The notes: generated by a model from the sequence alone, not told the origin. A DNA stretch of 64,000 bases from an uncultured Tropicimonas sp. (GCA_947495685.1 CANLZY010000023.1:31230-95229); one strand, 5' to 3'; shown: positions 17,920-29,100, numbered from the stretch's first letter. Numbers and translations are program-made.

Positions 17920-18114
17920 TCAGGCTGACAGCCAGTTCGCAAGCCATAGAAGCAAAGCGCCGGAGGTTATCGCCAGCAATCCGAGCAACCGGCGGGTTTC
18001 TGTCGGCATCTCTGCCAGCAGGCGCAGGATCTCGTCCAGACGCGAAGGGGCGAGTGCCAGCACCAGCCCCTCCAGAACGAATACCAGCCCAAGGGCCAGA
18101 ACAATCGTCGACAT
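17920..18114 (-). CDS. DUF2065 membrane protein (YjeT-like)
   Basis: 64 residues, two hydrophobic helices (about 4-22 and 43-62) joined by a charged loop, matching DUF2065. The ATG overlaps the hflC stop codon by one base (TAATG), so translation is coupled. Function unknown; it is commonly found beside hflC and degP. Confidence 0.88.
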   Translation of the reverse strand: MSTIVLALGLVFVLEGLVLALAPSRLDEILRLLAEMPTETRRLLGLLAITSGALLLWLANWLSA

Positions 18115-19001
18115 TACTGCGCCGCCGGGACGCCATTCGAGTTGTTGAAGAACTCGAAGAACTCGCTGTCGGGCGAAATCACGAGCGAGGAGTTTTCGCC
18201 GGTGATGCTCGCTTCGTAGGCGTTCAGCGACCGATAGAACTCGAAGAAGTCCGGGTCGGCTCCGAAGGCACCCGCAAAGATTGCGTTCCGCTCGGCGTCT
18301 GCTTCACCTCGGGCGATCTCGGCGTTCTTTTTCGCTTCCGAGACCAGCTCGACCACCGTCCGGTCGGCCTGGGCGCGAACCCGCTGAGCGGCCTCGTTAC
18401 CACGTGCGATCTCGTCCGCTGCTTCCCGTTCCCGTTCCGCACGCATCCTTTCGAATGTCGCATTCAGGTTCTGCTCGGGCAGGTTGGTCTGTTTGAGCCG
18501 CACGTCTACCACGTCCAGCCCCAAGGCGAGCGCCTCACCGCGGGCCTGGTCCCGGATCCGGTTCATCAGGCCACGGCGATCTTCCGACAGGATCGTGTCG
18601 GAGGTCACCTGATCGGCACCCAGGACTTCACGGATCTGGGCGTTCAGGATCGAGCTGAGCCGGGTTTCGGCAGCAGCTTCGCCACCAACGCCAACAGCCT
18701 GACGGAACTTGGTCACGTCTGCGATGCGGTACCGGGCAAAGGCGTCCACGACCAGGCGCCGGTCATCCGACGGCGTGACCTCGATGGTGTCGGTATCAAG
18801 CGCAAGGATGCGGGCGTCGTATTTCACGACTTCCTGGATCAGCGGCACCTTGAAGGCCAGTCCCGGCTCTTCCTTGACCGATTTGATCTGGCCGAATTGC
18901 AGCACCAGGGCCTTTTCGCGTTCGTCCACAATGAACAGGGACGACAGGATGATCGCGACGATGACAATTGCGATGGGCAGCAGAAAAGTTGCGCGTTTCA
19001 T
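18114..19001 (-). CDS. hflC: HflC, SPFH-domain protease modulator
   Basis: 295 residues. An N-terminal membrane anchor (about 6-24) is followed by VDEREKALVLQFGQI, typical of HflC, then an SPFH/band-7 domain and a coiled-coil region rich in E, R and A (about 190-250). With HflK it forms a large cage around the membrane protease FtsH. The start overlaps the hflK stop by one base. Confidence 0.95.
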   Translation of the reverse strand: MKRATFLLPIAIVIVAIILSSLFIVDEREKALVLQFGQIKSVKEEPGLAFKVPLIQEVVKYDARILALDTDTIEVTPSDDRRLVVDAFARYRIADVTKFRQAVGVGGEAAAETRLSSILNAQIREVLGADQVTSDTILSEDRRGLMNRIRDQARGEALALGLDVVDVRLKQTNLPEQNLNATFERMRAEREREAADEIARGNEAAQRVRAQADRTVVELVSEAKKNAEIARGEADAERNAIFAGAFGADPDFFEFYRSLNAYEASITGENSSLVISPDSEFFEFFNNSNGVPAAQ

Positions 19002-20164
19002 CAGTTGTTCCCTCCGTCGGTTGATTTGCGGAGTTCATTCAGGGGCAGGTAGGGTACGACCCCCTGGCCGGCGGAGGTTTCGCCAAGGATCACCTTGTCG
19101 ACATCTCCCAGCACCTTCTCCATCGTTTCGAGATACAAGCGTTTACGGGTCACGTCCGGGGCCTTCGCGTACTCGCCAAGCACGGCAGAGAAACGGCTGG
19201 TTTCACCTTCGGCCTCGTTGATGACCTGGGCGCGATAGCCTTCGGCCTCTTCCAGCACCTGTGCGGCTTCACCGCGGGCGCCAGCGAGGACCTTGTTGGC
19301 ATAGGCATCGGCCTGGCGTTCGAGACGGTCACGCTGCTGTTCTGCAGCCTGAACTTCGCGGAACGCGTCGATCACTTCGCGCGGCGGGTCGGCCTTGTCG
19401 AGGTTGACCCGGACGATGTGGATGCCGCTGTTGTACGTGTCCAGGGTGCCCTGAACCGAAGTCTTCGTGGTTTCGGCAATCAGGCCACGATCCCGGTTCA
19501 GAATGGGCGCCAGTTCGGATGCGGCGATGATCTCGCGCATGGCCGATTCAGACACGGCGCGCACGGTGTCGCGTCCGTCTCGCAGGTTGAACAGGAACTT
19601 GGCGGCATCGTCGATATTCCAGACCACCTGGAAGTCGATATCGACGATATTCGCATCCGTGGTCAGCATCAGTCCGGTATCCGTACCACGCGACGAGAAA
19701 TCCTTGCCGATGTCCTCGGTCCGTTCCGACGTCACGTTGACGATTTCGGCGGTCACCAGGGGCCAGGGTGCAAAGTTCAGGCCGGGCGTGCCGATGGAGC
19801 TGAACTTGCCGAGGAACAATTCGACCGACTGCTCTTCGGGCTTAACCGTGTAGAACGAGGCAAGGCCCCACAGGACCACAGCCGCCGCGGCACCCAGAAC
19901 GATTGTACCACGGGTCAGCTTGAAGCCGTCGCCACCCGTGCCGCCACCGCCACCGCGTTGACCGGGCTCGCGCGGGCCACCGCCGCGACCGCCCATCAGG
20001 ACGCGCAACTGTTCCTGGCCCTTTTTCACGATCTCGTCGATTTCCGGGATCTGCGGTCCGTCGCCGGGGCGTTTGCCACCGCCGTTCTGTCCGCGGTTGT
20101 CGCCGCCGTTCTGGCCGTCGCCGCCGGAGCCACCGCCCCAGGGGCCGCCACTATGTCCTGCCAT
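19001..20164 (-). CDS. hflK: HflK, SPFH-domain protease modulator
   Basis: 387 residues from the ATG at 20164, behind a GGGAAGAG ribosome site. The N-terminal 75 residues are Gly-rich (GGPWGGGSGGDGQNGG), as in most HflK proteins, then comes a membrane helix (about 82-100), the band-7 domain (YTVKPEEQSVELFLGKF onward) and a helical C-terminal part with AYANKVLAGARGEAAQ. Partner of HflC. Confidence 0.95.
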   Translation of the reverse strand: MAGHSGGPWGGGSGGDGQNGGDNRGQNGGGKRPGDGPQIPEIDEIVKKGQEQLRVLMGGRGGGPREPGQRGGGGGTGGDGFKLTRGTIVLGAAAAVVLWGLASFYTVKPEEQSVELFLGKFSSIGTPGLNFAPWPLVTAEIVNVTSERTEDIGKDFSSRGTDTGLMLTTDANIVDIDFQVVWNIDDAAKFLFNLRDGRDTVRAVSESAMREIIAASELAPILNRDRGLIAETTKTSVQGTLDTYNSGIHIVRVNLDKADPPREVIDAFREVQAAEQQRDRLERQADAYANKVLAGARGEAAQVLEEAEGYRAQVINEAEGETSRFSAVLGEYAKAPDVTRKRLYLETMEKVLGDVDKVILGETSAGQGVVPYLPLNELRKSTDGGNN

Positions 20165-20251
20165 GAAACTCTCTTCCCTCTCGGTTCTGTCCCGATCTCT
20201 ACCTTGCCAAATGGTTGCCCCGGCCGGCATTTCAAGCGCCAGGGCGACCGA

Positions 20252-21610
20252 TCAGGCGGTGCGGACCGGGGTCTTCAATGTCACCAGTTCTTCCGACATG
20301 GTCGGATGCACGGCAACGGTTCGGTCAAAATCTTCCTTTGTTGCGCCCATTTTCACGGCAACACCGGCCAGTTGGATCATCTCGCCGGCATGGTCCGCCA
20401 CGATGTGCACACCCAGTACCTTGCGCGTGTCGGCGCAGACGATCAATTTCATCAACACCCTGTCCTCGCGATCGATGAAACTCTTGTGCATCGGCCGGAA
20501 GGCGGTGGAATAGACCTCAATCGGTCCGGCGTCGCGGGCCGCTTCTTCGCTCAGGCCCACGGTACCATATTCCGGTTGGGTAAACACCGCCGACGGGATC
20601 AACTCGTGATCGGGCGCGGTCGGGTTGCCCTTGAAGACGGTTTCGACAAAGGCCATGCCCTCGCGGATCGCCACCGGCGTCAGCTGCACCCGGTTGGTCA
20701 CGTCGCCGATGGCATAGATCGACGGCACGGCGGTCTGGCTGTATTGGTCCACGACCACCTCGCCGCGTCGGCCGATCTCGACTCCCACCTCTTGGAGGCC
20801 CAGGTCGCCGGAATTCGGGTTGCGGCCAACGGCAAACAGCACCTGGTCGAAGGTATGGGTATTGCCCGTGGTGGCCGTCACCTCGATGCCGTCGTCGGTC
20901 TTGTGCATCCGCTGGATGTTGGTGCCGCAGTGGATGTCGATCCCGTGGCGAATCATGTGCTCGGCGATATGTCCGCGCGCTTCGTCATCAAAGCCGCGCA
21001 GGATCTGTGCGCCACGGTAGAACTGGGTTACCTTGGTGCCGAGGCCGTTAAAGATACAGGCCATCTCGCAGGCGATGTAGCCACCACCGATCACCAGCAG
21101 ACGCTTGGGCAATTCATCCAGGTGGAACACCTCGTTGGAGGTGATGCCAAGGTCGGCGTTCTCGACCTCGGGAAGCGATGGCCAGCCACCTGTCGCCACG
21201 AGGATGTGCTTTGCCGTATGGGTTGAGCCATCGGCCAGCCGAACGGTGTGGGCGTCAGCCACCGTGGCGCGTTGCGCGAACACCTTCACCCCGGAGCCAT
21301 CCAGCAACCGGTTGTAGACCCCTTCCAGACGGTTGAGCTCGCCTTCCAGCCGGGTGCGGAATTTAGGCCAGTCAAAGCCGCCGATGGTCACGTCCCATCC
21401 ATAGTCGGCGGCCTCGTGCATGCCCTCGGCATATTCGGAGGCAAACACCATGAGCTTCTTGGGCACGCAGCCGCGGATCACGCAGGTGCCACCCATGCGG
21501 CTTTCTTCGGCCAGACCAACCCGGGCGCCGGTTTCGCCCGCAGCCACGCGCGCTGCGCGCACGCCGCCGGATCCGCCGCCGATCACGAAGAGGTCAAAGT
21601 CGAAATCCAT
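20252..21610 (-). CDS. gor: Glutathione-disulfide reductase
   Basis: 452 residues. FAD-binding VIGGGSGGVRAAR at 9-21, the redox disulfide C43/C48 in GGTCVIRGCVPKK, the NAD(P)H-binding VIGGGYIACEMA near 172-183 and the C-terminal catalytic HPTMSEE. It reduces oxidised glutathione with NADPH in the cytoplasm. It is on the same strand as rpiA with a small unassigned frame between. Confidence 0.95.
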   Translation of the reverse strand: MDFDFDLFVIGGGSGGVRAARVAAGETGARVGLAEESRMGGTCVIRGCVPKKLMVFASEYAEGMHEAADYGWDVTIGGFDWPKFRTRLEGELNRLEGVYNRLLDGSGVKVFAQRATVADAHTVRLADGSTHTAKHILVATGGWPSLPEVENADLGITSNEVFHLDELPKRLLVIGGGYIACEMACIFNGLGTKVTQFYRGAQILRGFDDEARGHIAEHMIRHGIDIHCGTNIQRMHKTDDGIEVTATTGNTHTFDQVLFAVGRNPNSGDLGLQEVGVEIGRRGEVVVDQYSQTAVPSIYAIGDVTNRVQLTPVAIREGMAFVETVFKGNPTAPDHELIPSAVFTQPEYGTVGLSEEAARDAGPIEVYSTAFRPMHKSFIDREDRVLMKLIVCADTRKVLGVHIVADHAGEMIQLAGVAVKMGATKEDFDRTVAVHPTMSEELVTLKTPVRTA

Positions 21611-21685
21611 GGATACGCCCTCAAGGTTTGCTGAAAGAGTACCTAGCGCGCCTCGCAGCGCGCCGCCACCCCCAGATGGGCGGCG

Positions 21686-21997
21686 TCAAAGCACTGGCGC
21701 CCGACAGCGCAAGGTGGTTTCGACAGGTGCATCGTGATCGGCGAACACGGATGTAACCGCGCCGGGCACACTGCAAAAGGCATGATCTTGTTCGCAGACT
21801 GAAAGACTGTCGGACAAGGGGGGCTGGCCGGGGACGTCGGATCGCGCAGGAACGTCAAGCCGGTCGACGGAGACCTGGACCAGGGGCCTGGTCACACGGC
21901 CTCGTTCGGACTGCGCCTTGCCGCCCGATTCGCGTTGCAGGGCGGTGGAGGTGCCTGTGTATCCCCCGCCCGAGGCCTCAATCGCCAGAGCCGGCAA
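21686..21997 (-). CDS. Possible small hypothetical protein between rpiA and gor
   Basis: Open for about 103 residues from a TTG at 21997, overlapping the rpiA end by 20 bp. Third-position bias and a pair of late cysteine motifs (VCEQDHAFCSV, LRCRAP) look coding, and the first residues PALAIEASGGG resemble the end of a signal peptide whose beginning is missing. No ATG and no clear ribosome site are present, so it may be a truncated gene. No other feature was seen in the rpiA-gor gap. Confidence 0.35.
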   Translation of the reverse strand: MPALAIEASGGGYTGTSTALQRESGGKAQSERGRVTRPLVQVSVDRLDVPARSDVPGQPPLSDSLSVCEQDHAFCSVPGAVTSVFADHDAPVETTLRCRAPVL

Positions 21998-22766
21998 AGA
22001 TGTTGTCGCTTTCCAGGATGTCTATGTGCTCTTCGTTCACCGTTCCGGCATTGATATCACGGACCTCGACGGTGCCGTTGCCGTGGCCAATCACGACGGT
22101 GTCGCAGATGTCGATGAACAGCCCGTTCTCGACCACACCGGGGATCTGGTTTACCACGAGGCTCAACTGGCGAGGATTGCCGATGCGTTTCAGGTGCAGG
22201 TCGAGGATATAGTTCCCCTCGTCGGTGATGTAGGGCACATCGCCGTTCATCCGCAGGGTCGAATCCCGGCCGAGAACGTCCATGTTGACCAGGGTTTCCT
22301 CGATCAGGGCCTGCGTGGTCTGCCATCCGAAGGGCACCGTTTCGATCGGCAGCGGAAAGGCCCCGAGCGTCTTGACCTCCTTGGCGACGTCGGCAATCAC
22401 GACCATCCGGTCAGAGGCCGTGGCGATGATCTTTTCCTGCAACGACGCGCCACCGCCACCCTTGATCAGGTTCAGGTTGTCGTCGAATTCGTCGGCGCCA
22501 TCGATGGTGACATCGAGCCACTTCACTTCGTCAAGTGATGCCACCCGGATGCCCAACTGCCGCGCGAGGTCGGCAGTGCGCGACGATGTCGGGACACCGA
22601 CGATCTCCAGGCCTTCGTTCTGCACCCGCTCGGCCAGACACCGCACCATCCAGGCAGCAGTCGATCCCGTCCCGAGACCGACACGCATGCCGTTTTCGAC
22701 GTAGTCGCAGGATCTGCGGGCTGCCACGAATTTGGCACGGTCGATTGGGGAAAGATCGTTGGTCAT
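21978..22766 (-). CDS. rpiA: Ribose-5-phosphate isomerase A
   Basis: 262 residues. Family motifs are present: VGLGTGSTAAWMV (about 29-41), DGADEFDDNLNLIKGGGGA (about 89-107) with the catalytic Asp and Glu region, and the late DGNYILDLH-like segment EGNYILDLHL. It interconverts ribose-5-phosphate and ribulose-5-phosphate in the pentose phosphate pathway. It has its own upstream region divergent from sdaA. Confidence 0.96.
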   Translation of the reverse strand: MTNDLSPIDRAKFVAARRSCDYVENGMRVGLGTGSTAAWMVRCLAERVQNEGLEIVGVPTSSRTADLARQLGIRVASLDEVKWLDVTIDGADEFDDNLNLIKGGGGASLQEKIIATASDRMVVIADVAKEVKTLGAFPLPIETVPFGWQTTQALIEETLVNMDVLGRDSTLRMNGDVPYITDEGNYILDLHLKRIGNPRQLSLVVNQIPGVVENGLFIDICDTVVIGHGNGTVEVRDINAGTVNEEHIDILESDNIFAGSGD

Positions 22767-23027
22767 CGTGGTAATCTCCGAAAGACTTTCACCCGCTTAT
22801 AGGGAGATTTGCCATGTTCTGCGAGGGCTTTCACAGAGGTCAATGACAGGAAGTGACCCTGCGGGACCCTGTCGGTCCCGGACCATGCCCTTGACGTGCA
22901 ACGGGCAAACCGATGACCACGTGCATTGGCTCATCGAGGAGCGTCTTTGGTGCTTGAAGGGTCGTTAATCGGCTGTTTGTCCGCCCGGTCAGTCGCTATC
23001 CCTGACAGGGTCAGCCCAGGAGCGATC

Positions 23028-24401
23028 ATGTTTCTCAGCGTCTTCGATATCTTCAAGGTGGGGATCGGTCCGTCGTCGTCCCACACGGTGGGCCCGATGG
23101 TCGCCGCCGCGCGGTTCCTCGACCTGCTGCGCGGCTCGCCGTTTCATGCCCATGGGGTGCGGGCATCGCTGCATGGCTCGCTGGCGTTCACGGGCGTCGG
23201 CCACGCGACCGATCGGGCGGTCATCCTCGGGTTGGCCGGGATTTCGCCAGATACGTATGACGCCGAAGCCGCCGAAACCGCGATGGCGGCCGTCGCCACG
23301 GACCGGCAGGTCCAACCGGTTGGGCTGGGACCGCTGGCGTTCGACCCCGGGGCCGACCTGCTATTCGACTATGGGCCGGCGCTGGAGTGCCACGCCAACG
23401 GGTTGATCCTGATGGCGACCGATGCGCAAGGCGACGTGATCCTGCAAGAGACGTATTTCTCGATCGGGGGCGGGTTTGTCGTCACGGCAGATGAACTTGG
23501 GCGCGACGTCGCCCCCGAAGAGGCCCGACCGGTGCCCTATCCGTTCCGGTCGGCGGCACAGATGCTGGAGATGGCACAGGCCTCGGGCAAGAGTATCGCC
23601 GAGATGAAGCGTGCCAACGAGATCGCCCATCATGGCCATGATGGGTTGAACCGCGGAATCGCGCGTCTGTGGCAAGTGATGTCGGACTGCATTGACCGTG
23701 GTCTGCAGACCGGCGGCATCCTTCCCGGCGGGTTGAACGTGCGCCGCCGTGCGCCGGCACTGCATGCATCGCTGATGGCGGAACGCGGATTGAACCTCGG
23801 GGCGCCGCACATGGTCAACGACTGGATCAGCACCTATGCGATCGCCGTCAACGAGGAGAACGCCGCCGGCGGGCAGGTGGTGACCGCGCCCACCAACGGG
23901 GCCGCCGGTGTGCTGCCGGCGGTGTTGAAATACTGGCTGACCCAGGTGCCCGGCGCGACCGCAGACCGGCTGCCCGACTTTCTGCTGACAGCGGCCGCGA
24001 TTGGCGGGTTGGTCAAGACCAATGCCTCGATCTCGGGGGCGGAGGCAGGGTGCCAGGCCGAGGTCGGCAGTGCCAGCGCCATGGCCGCTGCCGGGCTGGC
24101 CGCCGTGATGGGCGGAACGCCGGCGCAGGTGGAGAACGCTGCCGAGATCGCGCTGGAGCATCACCTTGGCATGACCTGCGACCCGGTGAAGGGCTTGGTG
24201 CAGGTGCCCTGCATCGAGCGCAACGGATTGGGGGCAATCAAGGCCGTCAGTGCGGCATCTCTGGCGCTGAGGGGTGACGGTCATCATCTGGTGCCGCTGG
24301 ATGCCTGTATCGAGGCGATGCGCCAGACCGGCCGCGACATGTCCCACAAGTACAAGGAAACCGCGCTGGGCGGACTGGCCGTGAATGTGCCCAACTGCTG
24401 A
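23028..24401 (+). CDS. sdaA: L-serine ammonia-lyase, iron-sulfur type, single chain
   Basis: 457 residues from the ATG at 23028, with AGGAG 5 bases upstream. It starts with the classic [20 protein letters not shown], and the C-terminal half has [20 protein letters not shown] and [20 protein letters not shown], whose cysteines bind the oxygen-sensitive Fe-S cluster. It deaminates L-serine to pyruvate and ammonia. This is the fused alpha-beta form. It sits beside rpiA, divergently. Confidence 0.95.
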   Translation: MFLSVFDIFKVGIGPSSSHTVGPMVAAARFLDLLRGSPFHAHGVRASLHGSLAFTGVGHATDRAVILGLAGISPDTYDAEAAETAMAAVATDRQVQPVGLGPLAFDPGADLLFDYGPALECHANGLILMATDAQGDVILQETYFSIGGGFVVTADELGRDVAPEEARPVPYPFRSAAQMLEMAQASGKSIAEMKRANEIAHHGHDGLNRGIARLWQVMSDCIDRGLQTGGILPGGLNVRRRAPALHASLMAERGLNLGAPHMVNDWISTYAIAVNEENAAGGQVVTAPTNGAAGVLPAVLKYWLTQVPGATADRLPDFLLTAAAIGGLVKTNASISGAEAGCQAEVGSASAMAAAGLAAVMGGTPAQVENAAEIALEHHLGMTCDPVKGLVQVPCIERNGLGAIKAVSAASLALRGDGHHLVPLDACIEAMRQTGRDMSHKYKETALGGLAVNVPNC

Positions 24402-24444
24402 GCGACCGATTGCGCCTGCAGGCCGTGGCCTCTAGCGTCCGGCC

Positions 24445-25380
24445 ATGTCCATTGACCGCCCCCTCCTTGGTGTAAGCCTGATGCTCGGGTTTTGCGCGCT
24501 TGCGCCCCTGTCCGACGCCATGGCCAAGCTGATCGGCACTGCTGTCCCGCTGGGGCAGGTGATGCTTGTGCGTTTTGCGGTCCAGACGATCCTGTTGTGG
24601 CCGCTAGTGGCGCGTGGCGGTCATGTCATCCGTCTGACACCCGGACTCACGTGGTTGTTGGTGGCGCGCATGCTGCTGCAACTGGCGGGGATGTGGGCAA
24701 TGTTCCTGTCGCTGCGGTACCTGCCGCTCGCTGATGCCATCGCTATCGCCTATGTCATGCCCTTCCTGATGTTGCTGCTCGGCTGGCTGGTGCTTGACGA
24801 AGACGTCGGTGCCCGAAGGTTTGCGGCCTGCATCGTTGGTTTTTGCGGCACGCTGATGGTGATGCAGCCGTCCTTCTCCAACGTTGGCTGGGTCGCCGCG
24901 CTGCCGCTGCTCGTTGCTGTGATCTTCACGCTCTATATGCTGGTCACGCGCCGGGTCTGCCGGGAAATGGACCCGATTCCGCTTCAAGCGGTCAACGGAC
25001 TGATGGGCACGGCGCTGCTTTTCCCGATTATCCTCTTGGCCGAAGGAACGGGCTGGGCCGAACTGGATCCGGTAGACCCCGGTGCGCGCGAAATCGGGCT
25101 ATTGGCCGCGGTCGGAATTCTTGGGACGATGTCTCACATGTTCATGACCTGGTCCCTGCGCTTCGCCCCGGCATCGACCCTTGCGCCGATGCAGTATCTT
25201 GAGATCCCCTTTGCCGCGCTCTTCGGCTGGCTGATTTTTGCCCAGTTTCCCGATGGTCTGGCGCGCGTCGGCATTCTCGTTGTGATGGCCTCGGGGCTTT
25301 ACATCATCTGGCGGGAACGACAGCTCCTGCGGCTCCAAGCCCGTCCATTGCCGCCGCCAATGCCACCCGCGGCAGAATGA
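24445..25380 (+). CDS. DMT-superfamily (EamA) transporter
   Basis: 311 residues with ten hydrophobic helices in two EamA repeats. FCALAPLSDAMAKLIG and a second-half LGTMSHMFMTWSLRFAP are typical. It probably exports or imports a metabolite across the inner membrane; the substrate is unknown. Its last 77 bp overlap the 3' end of the convergent thiamine diphosphokinase gene. Confidence 0.9.
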   Translation: MSIDRPLLGVSLMLGFCALAPLSDAMAKLIGTAVPLGQVMLVRFAVQTILLWPLVARGGHVIRLTPGLTWLLVARMLLQLAGMWAMFLSLRYLPLADAIAIAYVMPFLMLLLGWLVLDEDVGARRFAACIVGFCGTLMVMQPSFSNVGWVAALPLLVAVIFTLYMLVTRRVCREMDPIPLQAVNGLMGTALLFPIILLAEGTGWAELDPVDPGAREIGLLAAVGILGTMSHMFMTWSLRFAPASTLAPMQYLEIPFAALFGWLIFAQFPDGLARVGILVVMASGLYIIWRERQLLRLQARPLPPPMPPAAE

Positions 25381-25999
25381 TCAGCGTCCCCGGCGTGTCG
25401 AATTCCAGGCTCACCGGCCCGGCCCAGCCCGCCGCGACCCGGTTCGATGTGCCGATGCGCCCGTCCGGCGCCAGGGATAATCCGTCGATCGGCCATTCGA
25501 GCCCCCGCGACCGCCCGGTCACCGGTGCCATCGGAAACAGCGACACCCGGCAGGCGGCGGGGAGATCGAGTGTGATGCGGGGTGGCGCAGCAAGGATCAC
25601 ATCCCGTTTTCCGATCAGGATGCAGGGTTGATCGGCCCGCCGGACCAGAACGTTGAAATTGGCCAATTGGTGATCCACCCGCCGTCCGAGGAAGCCGACT
25701 CCCAGCACCAGCGGTGATCGGACTGACCGCAGCGCCTTGTCGAAATCGGTGCTGTCCTGCTCGGAAATGCGATGCACACTCTCCTGTGGCAACGCGGTTC
25801 GGATCGTGGCGGGAAGCGAATCCATGTCTCCGATCACGGCGTCGGGCAAAAGCCCCTGTTTCGCTGCCAAGACCGCGCCGCGATCCACGGCTACAAGCGT
25901 GGGCGCAAGTGTTAACGCTTCGGCAAGGTCGGTGAGTCTAGCCTTGCCTGCGCCAAGCAAGGTAATGTTGCCCAATGTGCGGACAATGATGTCGTTCAT
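25304..25999 (-). CDS. Thiamine diphosphokinase
   Basis: 231 residues from the ATG at 25999. Key motifs are GDMDS (57-61), DSTDFDKAL (82-90) and GFLGRRVDHQLANF (about 99-112), which bind ATP and thiamine. The enzyme makes thiamine diphosphate from thiamine and ATP. The 3' end overlaps the convergent DMT transporter gene by 77 bp, so both C-termini are read from the same DNA on opposite strands. Confidence 0.9.
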   Translation of the reverse strand: MNDIIVRTLGNITLLGAGKARLTDLAEALTLAPTLVAVDRGAVLAAKQGLLPDAVIGDMDSLPATIRTALPQESVHRISEQDSTDFDKALRSVRSPLVLGVGFLGRRVDHQLANFNVLVRRADQPCILIGKRDVILAAPPRITLDLPAACRVSLFPMAPVTGRSRGLEWPIDGLSLAPDGRIGTSNRVAAGWAGPVSLEFDTPGTLIILPRVALAAAMDGLGAAGAVVPAR

Positions 26000-26138
26000 G
26001 CTCTGACTGTCCTGTTTTTCACAGGAAGACCACATTCTTGCCCGGAAATGATACCCAATTATTCGTCTAGTCGTTCTCATTCGGGAACCAATCCGTGGTA
26101 AACCGGACAAGCTGGAAAGTGAGAAAGCGAGCAGTGCT

Positions 26139-29100
26139 ATGGTAGGGTCCAACAAGATTCTGACCGTGTCCTACGGGACCTTCTCGTGCACTCTTGAAGG
26201 GTTCGATGATTCCTTCGGCACGATGAAGGCCATTGCGGAATACTTCCGCAACCTGGCCGCGGAAGACCGGTACTTTGGTGCCGAACCCCCGACGCCCGAT
26301 GCTGAAATGCTTCAACGGATTGTCGAGAAGGAAATCCACCGCCGCGTCGAGGCACGCGTCAGCGATCAGGGAATCACCCTGCGCGCCGCCGAGCCCATGG
26401 CCGCCGCAGTGGCCGATGCCGCCGCGCCACCGACGGCTGCCTCGACGCCCACCCCTGTGTCCGTCGAGGCTCCGGATGCGGCGGAGGCACCGGTTGCAGC
26501 CGCGCCCCAACAGGTGCCGGTGACGGACGAGCCGGAGGTTGCACCCCAGGTCAAGACCGAGGCCGCCCCAACTGAAACGCCCGTGGCAGTTGTCACGCAG
26601 GAGGTTTCGGAGCCGCCGGTCGATGTGTCCGTTCCCGCAGCGGCGGCTTTTGCCTCCGTGGAAGAGCATGAACTGGCCCCGCAAACGCCGGAAGTAGTTC
26701 AAGCCGAAGCATCGGTTTCCGAAACCGACGCGACAGTCGCAGAACCGGTATCCGACGCTGTTGCTGAACAGCCCAGCGTCGAGGAACCTGACTACGATCC
26801 GATCAAGAGCGGCCGCCTGGATGAAGCGCCGAGCGAAAGCATCGCCGCCAAGCTGGCACGCATTCGCGCTGTGGTTTCGCGTTCTTTCAAGGACGAGGAA
26901 CAGGAACGCACTGCCCGCACGGCAACTGCTTTGCTGGCCAATGAGGCCGCGCAATTGCGGGCCGGGTCCGTTGCCGAGGTCGAAACGACCGCAGTCGACA
27001 TGGCCCAAGAACCCGATCCGATCGAGACGTTGGCACCGGTCGAGGCCGATGTACCGACAGACCAGGCCCCGTCAGAGGACATCGTCGCAGAAGACGTTGC
27101 CGCAGAGGAGGCCTCCGTCCTGTACGAGCCCGACACGACCGTCGCGCCGGCAGCGGTGGAATCGGAAGCCCCCCCGAGCATCGATGCGGAGCTTGAGATT
27201 GCGGAGGTCGAAGACTCGCCACTGGTGGTAGAGGAGGCTGATGCAGAAGCCGTGGAACCGCTGTTGGTCGCTGACGAGATCGCGGCCTTCGATCTGGACG
27301 CGGTTGACGACAGAGATGCTGCCGACGGCGACGTTGCCATTGAAGATGACAAGGTCGAGGCAGAAGTAGAAGTCGAGGACGCAGCCACTGTTGATCGGAT
27401 CGACGACGAAGACATGTCGGACGACGCAGAAGATGCCCTGGATAGCGGTGGCACCGACGTTGACGCCATCGAGGCCTCCGAAGAGCCGGTCGAGATCGAG
27501 ATCGAGGACGTCGCGTCGGATGAGGTCGAGGAGCCCAAGCGGCCCGCCCGGGTCATTCGGGTGCGCAAACAGTCATTGATGGCGTCCCTTCGGGCTGCCT
27601 TGACCGGCGGTGGCCATGTGCAGACCGAAACGACCGAGGTCGTTTCGCAGATCGACATCGCGGAAACCGATGGTGCCGCCGAGGTCGTGATGGCCGAGGC
27701 CGAAGCCCAGCAAGAAATCGAGGACACCGTCGTCGATGCTGTGTCCGAAAACGAACAGGACGCCGCGTTCGAAGCGGAGCTTCGGGCCGCCTTGGCCAAA
27801 GCGGACGACGTTTCGGAGCCGGTTGATGCTGGCGACGAGGAGACGGTGGTTGCCGACGTCGAGACGCAGGAGGCAGACACCGAGGAGGCACCCGATTCGG
27901 AAATCGACCTGGTCGCCGAGGCCGTGCCCCCTGTCGCCCATGCCGGCGCGAGTTTGTCCGAGGACGAGGAAGCCGATCTTCTGGCCGAATTGGAAGCCGT
28001 TGAACGCGAGATGGCCGAGGACCTGGAAGAGGTGAATGCGCTTGAGGCTCGTTCCGTGGCGGAAGCGATGGAAACGCTGACCGGCGAGGTCCCCGGCGAT
28101 TTGGCCCCGGACGTCGACGCATTCGACGATCTGGATGCCGAATTGTCTGCGCTCGACCTTGCAGCCAGCGGCGACATTGCCGACGTGATTGTCCTGCAGG
28201 CCGAAGACCTTGTGGAGGGCGACGACGAACTCTCAGAAGACGTCCCGGCAGCCGTCAGTTCGGCACCCGAAGCGGATGATGTGGCTGATATCACGCTGGA
28301 CGAGGCTTCTGACAGTGCCGATGATGCCGAACCGAAGGCTGAGAACGCCGCTCAAGTCGATGTTCCTGACGCGAACGAAGCCGTTGCCAGGATGATGGCG
28401 GGCACGACCGAATCGGAAAGCGCCGTGAATGAAGCCAGCGTCGAGTCCGATGTTCCGCTTGAAACCGGCTTGGCCACGGCCGACGCCGAGACCGAAGCAG
28501 ACGATGTGTTCGAAGCTGTGTCACGCGTGACCCAGACCCAAGCGCAAGAAGCCCGGGTGGAGGCGGCCGCAGAGCGGCGGGCGCTTGCAATGGAGACGAA
28601 TGACGACGAAGGCCCCCACGTAACGCGCCTGCTGGACGAAACCAACGTTCAGCTGGAAGGGCCGGAAGGGCGTCGCCGCCGTTCGGCGATCCAGCACCTG
28701 AAGGCGGCTGTCGCGGCGACCAAGGCCGAAGGTCCCGGGTTGCTCAATGGCCGGGAAGATGAAGACCAGCCCTATCGGGAAGATCTGGCCAAGGCTGTTC
28801 GCCCCAAGGCCCTTCAACCCAAGCCCGAGGCTGATGTCGAGAGCGAGACCGCTCCTGATGCAGCGGAACAGCCGTCCTTGAGAATCCAGGATCGGGTTGC
28901 GGTACAAGCGGTCGAACCCGAACCGCAGGACGAGCCGGTCAAGGAGGCGCGCCAAGCCGAGGTTGCCACGCTCAAGCCGCAGCCGGACGGGTCTGTTCGG
29001 CCTCGCCGGCCCGTCGTGTCACCCAACCGGGAGCGGTTGCGCCGCGCCGAGGCTGGTGCTGCCACGGAACGGCCGCAAGTGGCGCCGTTGATGTTGGTGT

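Noticed and set aside
17709..17942. 78-residue N-terminal extension of DegP
   Set aside because: The signal peptide must be N-terminal and the GTG at 17708 has a good ribosome site; the extension overlaps the end of the DUF2065 gene.
22861..22920. Possible sdaA promoter with TTGACG
   Set aside because: No acceptable -10 box at the right distance.
26792..28294. 500-codon Ser-rich minus-strand frame
   Set aside because: Mirror image of the Ala/Glu/Asp-rich gene on the plus strand; the extreme Ser content is a by-product of reading that sequence backwards.
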